This document shows positions 35,773 through 43,150 of a DNA stretch of 64,000 bases, one piece after another. Source of the DNA: Flagellimonas onchidii (GTDB lineage: Bacteria; Bacteroidota; Bacteroidia; Flavobacteriales; Flavobacteriaceae); assembly GCF_004804315.1 (NCBI RefSeq), contig NZ_SRXX01000002.1:310001-374000 (forward strand), read 5' to 3'. The notes under the pieces were generated by a model, which saw only the letters and a list, made by a program, of their open reading frames with translations, was not told where the DNA came from and made no database searches. Each line of letters begins with the position of its first letter. The stretch's first letter is position 1. A program made the position numbers and the translations under genes.

Positions 35773-37011
35773 ATGATTAAATCCAACCCATTCACCTCAA
35801 CTACTTTTGTTTCTTTTTGGTCAAGACATTTCTTGCCGGACAAAAAGATTCATACTTTCAATTTTGCTAAAAATCTTTCATTCTACCAATCCAAAATCCC
35901 TGGCCTGTATATCAATTCCGGAAAAAACTTGACCAAAGGACTGGATTATGAATTGGATTCCCATTGCGGAAAAAAGGAAAAGGGAAAAACCTTCCTTGTC
36001 TATGATGTTATGGGCTATTCCAGAAAAGAAGAAGTCACTTCAAATGGTACAATGGGGCTCTATTCGGTAAAGCAGTATCCTGGATTCTTGATAGAGCTGG
36101 AAGCATACGGCACGTTGGGTGATTATATGTCCAAAACCTTCAAAAAAAGTAGCCGATATAAACTGCGTAAATACAAAAAACGTCTTGAAGAATGCTTCGA
36201 AATCTCATTTAAAGCGCATTATGGAGAAATGTCCGAGACAGAATTCAACTCTACTTTTGACCAGTTTAAGTTACTTCTTGAAAAACGTTTTGCGGAAAAG
36301 CAAATAAGCAACAATAACTTGGATTACCAAGAATGGAACTTTTATAAAGATGTGGCCTATCCTATGATACTTCAAAAAAAAGCTGCATTATTTGTATTGT
36401 ACAACAACAATGAACCTATCAGTATCACATTGGCCTATTTATCTGAAAAAAGGGTATTCGACGCCATTACCGTTTTTGATACTGATTATGCCAAATTTCA
36501 TCTTGGAAGTATAAAGATCATGTATTTAATTGAGTGGTGTCTGAAAAACAACTGGCCAGTTCTTGATTTTTCCAAAGGTTATTTTGATTACAAAACAAGA
36601 TGGTCAAACAAAAAATTCGATTTTCATTATCATATTCTATATGACAAAAAATCACCAAAAGCGCAACTTATATCCTTCGCTCTAAAAAGCTTTTTCGAAC
36701 TCAAGCAGTATTTAAGAGAGAAAAAACTCAATGAAAGTTTACATCGATTTACCTATTCGTTAAAAAACAAAAAAAAGGAAAGTATCAATTACTCCTATGT
36801 AGAATGGGATGATCAACATACAAGTAAAAACAAGCAGGTTATAGATATAAATGCTGCAGAGTTTACCGTGTTAAAAAATATTTGTTACGATTTTTTATAT
36901 CTAAACCAGGAAAAAGAAAAAAACCTTAAGGTTTTTAAAGTGGGGGAAACAACCAATTTGTTCCTCTTGGAAGGGCTAGATACCAAAACGGGTGTAAAGC
37001 TAACCATCTAA
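35773..37011 (+). CDS. CelD-like GNAT acyltransferase, array member 1
   Basis: A 412-aa protein with a central GNAT-fold (Acetyltransf_6/CelD-like) domain: L-G-D-Y-M-S-K-T-F-K-K-S-S-R-Y-K-L-R near residue 118, L-L-E-K-R-F-A-E-K, I-T-L-A-Y, then K-F-H-L-G-S-I-K-I-M-Y-L-I-E-W-C and V-L-D-F-S-K-G-Y-F-D-Y-K. The block F-x-L-G-x-[IV] with E-W-C is shared with the next two genes. After about residue 310 comes a linker and a short C-terminal domain ending in a Y-D-F-L-Y-L segment, also shared. It lies 13 nt after the FemAB-like gene and 11 nt before the next member. Function is inferred from family and position: transfer of an acyl group in glycan assembly. Confidence 0.8.
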   Translation: MIKSNPFTSTTFVSFWSRHFLPDKKIHTFNFAKNLSFYQSKIPGLYINSGKNLTKGLDYELDSHCGKKEKGKTFLVYDVMGYSRKEEVTSNGTMGLYSVKQYPGFLIELEAYGTLGDYMSKTFKKSSRYKLRKYKKRLEECFEISFKAHYGEMSETEFNSTFDQFKLLLEKRFAEKQISNNNLDYQEWNFYKDVAYPMILQKKAALFVLYNNNEPISITLAYLSEKRVFDAITVFDTDYAKFHLGSIKIMYLIEWCLKNNWPVLDFSKGYFDYKTRWSNKKFDFHYHILYDKKSPKAQLISFALKSFFELKQYLREKKLNESLHRFTYSLKNKKKESINYSYVEWDDQHTSKNKQVIDINAAEFTVLKNICYDFLYLNQEKEKNLKVFKVGETTNLFLLEGLDTKTGVKLTI

Positions 37012-37022
37012 ACAAAATTGAA

Positions 37023-38201
37023 ATGGGAATTACCAAAATCGTAAACTACAATTTTGCTCTTGACTTGTTCGAAAAAGGAAGCATACCTCCAATATATAGT
37101 TCTGTTCAAAATGATCGCATAGAACAACAAGAGGTAAACAACTTGCACTTATCGGATGAATCAATGTTCTCAGGTATTACAGAAGTTAAATGCATTCCTG
37201 AATTCCTGACCCCACTACCCCGTTCACTTGGCAAACCTCTTAAACTTCTTCAAATCCAAAGATTCAACGGTTATTATATCGACTTGAGCGGTTTTTCCTC
37301 TGTAGATGAGTACATTATGTCCAAAATGGGGTCAAAACGTAAGCTAACACGTTTAAAAAGGCCCTTAAAACGACTTGAAAGTTGTTTTGACATTAACTAT
37401 GAAGTTTATTTTGGGGAAATCGAAGAAGGCAATTACGAATACTTGTTCAATACAATGCAGCAATTTATAAAGCAGCGGTTTGAACAACGGGGAGATGAAT
37501 TTGACCCAACAATCAACCTAGATGAAATGAGAAAAAAAACCTATTCCATGATTCTGGAAAAAAAGGCTTCTCTTCACGTCATCTATAATCAATCGGATCC
37601 CATTGATATTTGTCTAAATTACCATTACCAAGATGTGCTGAACAGTGCTATCAGTTCCTATGATATCAATTACTCAAAATTCGGTTTGGGAAATATTGAC
37701 ATCATGAAACATCTGGAGTGGTGCATTGATAATAATTACCAAGTTTTTGACTTTATGTGGGGGGATCTACCTTACAAGCATGTATGGAGCAATAAGGTAT
37801 ATCGATATGGACATCATATTTTTTACGACCCAAAATCAGTAATACATAGGGTATTGGTTCCCATAAGAGTTCTGTTGTACAAATTCAAAGATTATTGGAA
37901 GTCCAAAAAAGAAAGAGGAAAGAAAAACGTTAAAAGTAGGATTGGCACAGAAAAATCGGATACGAAACCGAGGATAGAGCAGCAGGAGGTAAATCATGAT
38001 GAAATTAATGGTTTGGCCTTTACCGAAATCAACATTCATTTAGAACCAAATCTTTGGTTAAGACCTTTAGTTTATGATTTTCAATATCGATATGTTGAAC
38101 ACGCTAAAAATATTAAGGTGCTCAAGCTATGTGACAAACAAGAAACGTATGCCGTTTTAGGTAAAACCAAGGCAATTTCAATAGTGAATCATCTGAACTA
38201 A
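37023..38201 (+). CDS. CelD-like GNAT acyltransferase, array member 2
   Basis: A 392-aa paralogue of its neighbours. The shared core is visible: S-V-D-E-Y-I-M-S-K-M-G-S-K-R-K-L near residue 98, F-I-K-Q-R-F-E-Q-R-G, I-D-I-C-L-N-Y, S-K-F-G-L-G-N-I-D-I-M-K-H-L-E-W-C and V-F-D-F-M-W-G-D-L-P-Y-K. A lysine-rich linker near 300-315 leads to the conserved C-terminal domain (V-Y-D-F-Q-Y, then Y-A-V-L-G-K-T). It is closer to member 3 than to member 1 (both have Q-R-G and a W-G-D motif). No signal peptide or membrane helix is seen. Confidence 0.8.
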   Translation: MGITKIVNYNFALDLFEKGSIPPIYSSVQNDRIEQQEVNNLHLSDESMFSGITEVKCIPEFLTPLPRSLGKPLKLLQIQRFNGYYIDLSGFSSVDEYIMSKMGSKRKLTRLKRPLKRLESCFDINYEVYFGEIEEGNYEYLFNTMQQFIKQRFEQRGDEFDPTINLDEMRKKTYSMILEKKASLHVIYNQSDPIDICLNYHYQDVLNSAISSYDINYSKFGLGNIDIMKHLEWCIDNNYQVFDFMWGDLPYKHVWSNKVYRYGHHIFYDPKSVIHRVLVPIRVLLYKFKDYWKSKKERGKKNVKSRIGTEKSDTKPRIEQQEVNHDEINGLAFTEINIHLEPNLWLRPLVYDFQYRYVEHAKNIKVLKLCDKQETYAVLGKTKAISIVNHLN

Positions 38202-38213
38202 GCATCACCAAAA

Positions 38214-39389
38214 ATGGCTTCTAGCAATACCGAATGTTTAACCTTCCTCACTGACTTGTATTTGAAACAAGACGTTATTGCCCAGCCATATTCCTATGTT
38301 GGTCTTTCCGATGATTCAAACAACAATCTAATTGGTCGTACTTCGAAATTAAGTTCCAAAAACGGAATTTATTCCTTTACATATGTGCCCGATTATGTAA
38401 AAACCGTTATTTCGGATTCCAAAAAATGGACTGAACGAATTTTTTCTTCCGTAAACGGATATTCGATACTAATCAATGACTTCTCTTGTGTTGAAGATTA
38501 TCTGCGAGCCCACCTCAAAAGTAGGCGTAAGACCATCAACCGTGCAATCAGAAGATTGGAAACCTGTTTTGACATAAGCTATAAAATGTATCAAAAAGAG
38601 ATAACAAATGAAGAATATCTGTTTTTGATGAGTAGGCTAAAGGCTATGATTATAAAAAGATTTGAGCAAAGAGGTCAGGAGAGTGAAAACATAGCAAGTT
38701 GGGATAAAGTACTTTCCTCCTCATTTGAATTAATGAAACAGGGAAAAGCATCCATATTTGTTATATACGACCGGAGCGAACCTATCGAAATCTCTTTCAA
38801 TTATAACTACGACACCATTTTGTTCAGTTATATTTCTTCATACGATATTGACTATGCCAAATTTAGTCTTGGACAAGTAGAAATTTATAAACAACTAGAG
38901 TGGTGCATCAACAACGGTTATCAGCGATTTGAAATGGGCTGGGGAGACATGGGCTATAAAAGGCAATGGTCCAATGGAAAATACCAATTTCACCACCATA
39001 TATTATATCCCAAATATTCTATCGTTGGTTATCTCTACGCGAACTTTAAAGGCAACAGATCAAGTATTTTAGCGTTTCTTATTTCCAAGGGGGTCAATAC
39101 CCATTGGAATAACCTCAAAAAGAAACTAAAAAAAGAACCCGAAACAGTTCGCTTAGATTCAACATATACATTTGAAAAAATAACCATTCCCCTTGAAGAA
39201 ACATTGGAACAAATCGATCTAGGACAAAAAAATCTTGCAATTACCAAACAAATCATTAATGATTTTCTTTTTCTGACTCAAGAATGTTCAGATGATGTAT
39301 CATTATACCACTCCTCTTCAAAGGATTTATATGTATTAAAAGGTAAAAAGGCTCAAAGAGCTGTTCTAATCAATCCTGTAAATAAATAA
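38214..39389 (+). CDS. CelD-like GNAT acyltransferase, array member 3
   Basis: A 391-aa protein with the same order of motifs: S-C-V-E-D-Y-L-R-A-H-L-K-S-R-R-K near residue 95, I-K-R-F-E-Q-R-G, I-E-I-S-F-N-Y, A-K-F-S-L-G-Q-V-E-I-Y-K-Q-L-E-W-C and R-F-E-M-G-W-G-D-M-G-Y-K. The C-terminal domain has I-N-D-F-L-F-L-T-Q-E and Y-V-L-K-G-K. It ends 3 nt before the MBOAT gene, so the GNAT array and the MBOAT/SGNH pair are almost certainly in one operon. Three paralogues that keep the same C-terminal extension suggest a complex or a set with different acyl donors or acceptors. Confidence 0.8.
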   Translation: MASSNTECLTFLTDLYLKQDVIAQPYSYVGLSDDSNNNLIGRTSKLSSKNGIYSFTYVPDYVKTVISDSKKWTERIFSSVNGYSILINDFSCVEDYLRAHLKSRRKTINRAIRRLETCFDISYKMYQKEITNEEYLFLMSRLKAMIIKRFEQRGQESENIASWDKVLSSSFELMKQGKASIFVIYDRSEPIEISFNYNYDTILFSYISSYDIDYAKFSLGQVEIYKQLEWCINNGYQRFEMGWGDMGYKRQWSNGKYQFHHHILYPKYSIVGYLYANFKGNRSSILAFLISKGVNTHWNNLKKKLKKEPETVRLDSTYTFEKITIPLEETLEQIDLGQKNLAITKQIINDFLFLTQECSDDVSLYHSSSKDLYVLKGKKAQRAVLINPVNK

Positions 39390-39392
39390 TAC

Positions 39393-40847
39393 ATGTTATT
39401 TAATTCGATAGAATTTCTCTTTTTTCTTCCTTTGGTATTTTGCCTTTACTGGTTTGCTTTCAAAAAAGATGTCACCATTCAAAACATTTTCTTGATTTTT
39501 GCCAGTTATATCTTTTATGGCTGGTGGGATTGGCGGTTTCTTTTACTGATTTTCTTGAGTACAGTTGTCGATTTTTTTGTTGGTCAGAAGATTTATCAGA
39601 ATATAGATGCCAAAAAAAAGGCTAGATATTGGCTATGGGTAAGCATGGCTTTCAATATTGGAATGCTGGGATATTTCAAATACAGTAATTTCTTTGTCAA
39701 TTCTTTTATCGACATGTTCTCGACCATGGGTTACGAGATAAAAAGTACATGGACTTTAAATGTGATTCTTCCTGTCGGAATCTCTTTTTACACCTTTCAA
39801 ACCATGTCATATTCCTTTGACATTTACTACAAAAAACTAACTCCTAGCAGGAATTTCATTGCTTTTACCTCATTTGTTTCGTTCTTTCCGCAATTGGTTG
39901 CAGGGCCAATCGAAAGGGCCTCTAATCTATTGTCACAAATCGTCAATAGACGCTCCTTTAACTATGCCCAAGCCACTGGAGGTATAAAACTTATTCTATG
40001 GGGCCTTTTTAAAAAGATGGTCATAGCAGATTCCCTTGCCCCAATTGTAGACGATATTTTTGCCAATTATGGTACTTATCCAGCTTCCACCCTTGTTCTT
40101 GGTGTTTGTTTGTTCAGTTTTCAAGTGTACGGGGATTTTAGTGGATATTCGGATATTGCCATAGGTACTGCCAAACTTTTTGGTATTGAACTTATGTCCA
40201 ATTTTAAATTTCCAAATTTTTCCAGGAATGTGGCCGAGTATTGGCAACGATGGCATGTTTCCCTGTCAACCTGGTTTAGGCACTACCTTTATATACCCAT
40301 GGGTGGTTCTCGGGTAAGCAAGGCCAAGTCAGTAAGAAACATTATTGTGATTTTTCTAGTGAGTGGTTTTTGGCATGGAGCAAACTGGACCTTTATCTTC
40401 TGGGGAGGACTTCATGCTTTATTTTATATTCCTGTTTTTTTGATGGGGAGAAACCGAATGTATGCTGATAATGTTGTAGGGGAAAAAACCCTCTTCCCTA
40501 CCCCAATTGAAATCCTTCAGGTGCTCTTAACCTTTGCACTGGTTACCTTTTCAAGAATTTTCTTTAGGTCCCCTACGCTTACAGATTCCTTTCAATATAT
40601 GAGCAGAATCGCATCCAACTTTACATACGAGCCCTATACTCACCCTATGGGTTATCGAATGGTGGACTTTTACATCTTGCTGGCCCTTTTTGTGGTTTAT
40701 GAGTATTTGATTCGAAAGGATGAGCGAAATCCGTTCAAGTTCAAATCAAAAATTGTGCGTTTCTTATTATATACTGTAGTTATTTTGACCATGTTTCTAT
40801 TTTACGATGATGGTGTAAACAGGTCATTTATCTACTTTCAATTTTAG
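39393..40847 (+). CDS. MBOAT-family membrane-bound O-acyltransferase (AlgI-like)
   Basis: A 484-aa polytopic membrane protein. It opens M-L-F-N-S-I-E-F-L-F-F-L-P, a typical MBOAT start, followed by Y-G-W-W-D-W-R-F, L-P-V-G-I-S-F-Y-T-F-Q, F-P-Q-L-V-A-G-P-I-E-R and W-R-H-W-type W-Q-R-W-H-V-S-L-S-T-W-F-R. The catalytic histidine lies in S-G-F-W-H-G-A-N-W-T near residue 327. It resembles AlgI/DltB proteins that carry acyl groups across the inner membrane for O-acetylation of exopolysaccharides. The following SGNH protein, 4 nt away, is the usual partner that finishes transfer in the periplasm. Confidence 0.93.
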   Translation: MLFNSIEFLFFLPLVFCLYWFAFKKDVTIQNIFLIFASYIFYGWWDWRFLLLIFLSTVVDFFVGQKIYQNIDAKKKARYWLWVSMAFNIGMLGYFKYSNFFVNSFIDMFSTMGYEIKSTWTLNVILPVGISFYTFQTMSYSFDIYYKKLTPSRNFIAFTSFVSFFPQLVAGPIERASNLLSQIVNRRSFNYAQATGGIKLILWGLFKKMVIADSLAPIVDDIFANYGTYPASTLVLGVCLFSFQVYGDFSGYSDIAIGTAKLFGIELMSNFKFPNFSRNVAEYWQRWHVSLSTWFRHYLYIPMGGSRVSKAKSVRNIIVIFLVSGFWHGANWTFIFWGGLHALFYIPVFLMGRNRMYADNVVGEKTLFPTPIEILQVLLTFALVTFSRIFFRSPTLTDSFQYMSRIASNFTYEPYTHPMGYRMVDFYILLALFVVYEYLIRKDERNPFKFKSKIVRFLLYTVVILTMFLFYDDGVNRSFIYFQF

Positions 40848-40851
40848 GGAT

Positions 40852-41832
40852 ATGAAAAAGTTCTTTATAAAAATAGTATGGTATACCTTCCTTGTCCTTT
40901 TGGTTTTGGAGGTATTGGTAAGGGTTTTCCATCTATATACCGAAGATCCTCCGCGTTTCATTGACGAACTAAATGTTGAAAAACGTGTTCCAGGTCACAA
41001 TGGTTATACAGTAACGGGTAATAGAAATCAAAATTTTTCCGAATTTAATATAAATGATGCCGGGTTTAATTCGCATAGGGAATTCACGCCATCTAAGGCA
41101 AAATATGAAATAGCAATTATCGGAGATTCATTTATTGAAGGCTTTCATCAGGATTATTATGACTCCACCGGAAAGAAAATAGAAAAAATCTTGGATAGTG
41201 TTGAAGTATATGAATATGGATATGCAGGTTATGATTTGGCCAATCAGATGCACTTGATTCATGCTTATAAAGAAGATTTTGAGCTTATAGATAAAATCAT
41301 TATCTACTTAAATTACGAAAGTGATTTGGAAAGAGGTGAGTACGAGCCAAATTTTGGGCGTATAGCCATGTTATCATCTATGGTATTCAAAATAAGAGAT
41401 AATATAAAGCTTTTGGCTTATGGGTCCAAAATTGGGGTTCTAGAACCTATAAAGAAACTGGTTGGAGGTCAGGATTTTGAAGATACCACCGACGATTTGG
41501 AAATAACAAAAGGAAAGATAGAGGAATCTAATATATCCCTTGACCTAGATCAGGAGTATTTGAAAAATTTCAAAAGCCTTGTTAAACTATACGGTTTTGC
41601 CAAATGTAAAACCGTAATATTATTGGATTCAAGAAAAACCAGTAAACTATTTTTAGATTATTGTGATGATAATGGCATCCAGTATATCGATTTTGCTTCA
41701 ACGTTCGAAAGTACATCAAAGCCGGTTACCCTAATTTACGATTGGCATTGGAACAACCACGGAAGGGAACTGATTGCCCAGTTTATAGCGGATTACGTTA
41801 AGACCGAAAAGAAACCGGTAAACTGTAAATAA
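40852..41832 (+). CDS. SGNH/GDSL-hydrolase-fold acyltransferase partner of the MBOAT protein
   Basis: A 326-aa protein anchored by one N-terminal membrane helix (residues 6-25), so the catalytic domain should face the periplasm. Block I is I-I-G-D-S-F near residue 91, with the nucleophile Ser93. The C-terminal block is D-W-H-W-N-N-H-G, with Asp297 and His303 as the likely dyad. The block II-III positions are G-Y-A-G-Y-D and Y-L-N-Y-E-S. Such proteins work with MBOAT partners to move an acetyl or other acyl group to the polymer. It is the last gene of the plus-strand cluster. Confidence 0.85.
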   Translation: MKKFFIKIVWYTFLVLLVLEVLVRVFHLYTEDPPRFIDELNVEKRVPGHNGYTVTGNRNQNFSEFNINDAGFNSHREFTPSKAKYEIAIIGDSFIEGFHQDYYDSTGKKIEKILDSVEVYEYGYAGYDLANQMHLIHAYKEDFELIDKIIIYLNYESDLERGEYEPNFGRIAMLSSMVFKIRDNIKLLAYGSKIGVLEPIKKLVGGQDFEDTTDDLEITKGKIEESNISLDLDQEYLKNFKSLVKLYGFAKCKTVILLDSRKTSKLFLDYCDDNGIQYIDFASTFESTSKPVTLIYDWHWNNHGRELIAQFIADYVKTEKKPVNCK

Positions 41833-42192
41833 GCAGTAACCAAAGACGTACTAGGCCAAAGAAAGTATTAGTAGGAGTAATAAAGGGGGCCAAATACCAT
41901 ATACTTTGAGAACTTATTTCCCATTAAAATCAACATTACAATCATTGCCAAGAATATCCCGAGTACTTTTAAGTATTTTTTATTTGGAGGTAAGTTCTCG
42001 GTTCATACATTTTAAATAAAATGTATTAGGCCTGCAGATTTCTTTTTAGAAGTAATCCATTCAATATAATGGCTTCTCAAAAACATCCAAATCGAATACC
42101 ATACCTTTAAAAATGCCACAAAAAAACCTTATTGTCCAATAATTGGACAATAAGGCTTATATCGAAGCTCTTAAGAATCTAAACTATTAACC
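41833..42192. other. Convergent intergenic region between the glycan cluster and the surface-protein cluster
   Basis: A 360-bp AT-rich gap between convergent gene sets. It holds a strong minus-strand terminator (separate entry) and a 9-bp inverted repeat GAGAACTTA (41908-41916) / TAAGTTCTC (41991-41999) with 74 nt between arms. No convincing plus-strand terminator was found directly after 41832; a weak hairpin with a T-run sits near 41964-41981. Confidence 0.6.
42120..42155 (-). terminator. Minus-strand Rho-independent terminator after the PorP/SprF gene
   Basis: On the minus strand a perfect 14-bp inverted repeat (CCTTATTGTCCAAT and its complement, one base between arms) runs into seven T. 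It lies 37 nt after the stop at 42193. Opening of the central pairs gives a normal loop. Confidence 0.85.
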
Positions 42193-43128
42193 TTAATAAA
42201 AACGTCCGGTTACATTCCGCCTGTTCAATCTATTTATAAAATCGTACCTTAAAAAGACTTCGAAAGAACCATCATTGAATTGGTTGCTTCCCAATGTTGT
42301 AGTTTCAACATCATAAGCCAGTCCTACCAAGAATTTTTCCGCAAATTTCACCCCGAAGAGAGCGCTGACCGCAGAGTCCAACCGGTATGCCGCCCCAACA
42401 GAAAACTTATCATTAAAAGTGAGTTTTGTGGTCAAATCAAACTGAAGAGGTCCCCCACTTACTGCCTTCAACAAAAAACCAGGGTTCAATACAAGGTCGG
42501 AATTCAAGTCAAATTGGTAGCCGGAAATTAGATAAAAATTCATTCTTTCCTTAGCAAGAAAAGAGGTGCCATTCGCCGAATTATCAAAATGCTCCGTTTC
42601 TAGAAGACTTGGAACAGAAAGACCAGCATAGAATTTTTCTTGATAATAATATACCCCTACTCCTACATTTGGCGAGAACTTACTATCAATATTAGGTAAA
42701 TTCGTCTCAACGCCATAATTTACTAGGCGTGTAAAGTCTACATTCAAGAAGTCTCCTCCGACATTCAAACCAAAGGCCAAGCTACCATACTGAGAAGCCG
42801 GAATGGTATATGAAAGGGCCAAATCAAAATAAGTTTCCTGTACCGTACCGTCCCCTATATTATCATTAACAACAGATAAACCTATCCCTAATCTTTCTGA
42901 CAAGGGACTCTGTATGCTCAGCGTTTGGGTTTCAGGGGCACCATCCAGACCTATCCACTGTGATCGATGTAAAGCCGCAATACTTAAAACATTTCCTGCT
43001 CCAGCATAAGCGGGATTTACGACAATGGTGTTCAACATATACTGCGTATACTGTGGGTCTTGTTGGGCAGTAGCTAACTTAATCATGCCCACGGCCGCTA
43101 CTATTGCAATTATTATGGATTTCTTCAT
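42193..43128 (-). CDS. PorP/SprF-family type IX secretion membrane protein
   Basis: A 311-aa outer-membrane beta-barrel protein. A signal peptide (residues 1-21, ending A-T-A-Q) is followed by Q-D-P-Q-Y-T-Q-Y-M-L-N-T, the hallmark PorP/SprF opening, then N-P-A-Y-A-G, R-S-Q-W-I-G-L-D-G-A-P, and S-V-V-N-D-N-I-G. Barrel strands run to the end. SprF-type proteins are needed for surface delivery of the large type B adhesin encoded beside them. Here the adhesin-like gene ends 22 nt upstream, so the two are in one operon. The gene ends at a strong terminator. Confidence 0.94.
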   Translation of the reverse strand: MKKSIIIAIVAAVGMIKLATAQQDPQYTQYMLNTIVVNPAYAGAGNVLSIAALHRSQWIGLDGAPETQTLSIQSPLSERLGIGLSVVNDNIGDGTVQETYFDLALSYTIPASQYGSLAFGLNVGGDFLNVDFTRLVNYGVETNLPNIDSKFSPNVGVGVYYYQEKFYAGLSVPSLLETEHFDNSANGTSFLAKERMNFYLISGYQFDLNSDLVLNPGFLLKAVSGGPLQFDLTTKLTFNDKFSVGAAYRLDSAVSALFGVKFAEKFLVGLAYDVETTTLGSNQFNDGSFEVFLRYDFINRLNRRNVTGRFY

Positions 43129-43150
43129 TGTAAGTATATCTTAAGTTTTT

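Noticed and set aside
41961-41981. Weak hairpin with a T-run as terminator of the glycan cluster
   Set aside because: The stem is only about five AT-rich pairs and lies 130 nt after the last stop, so support is too thin.
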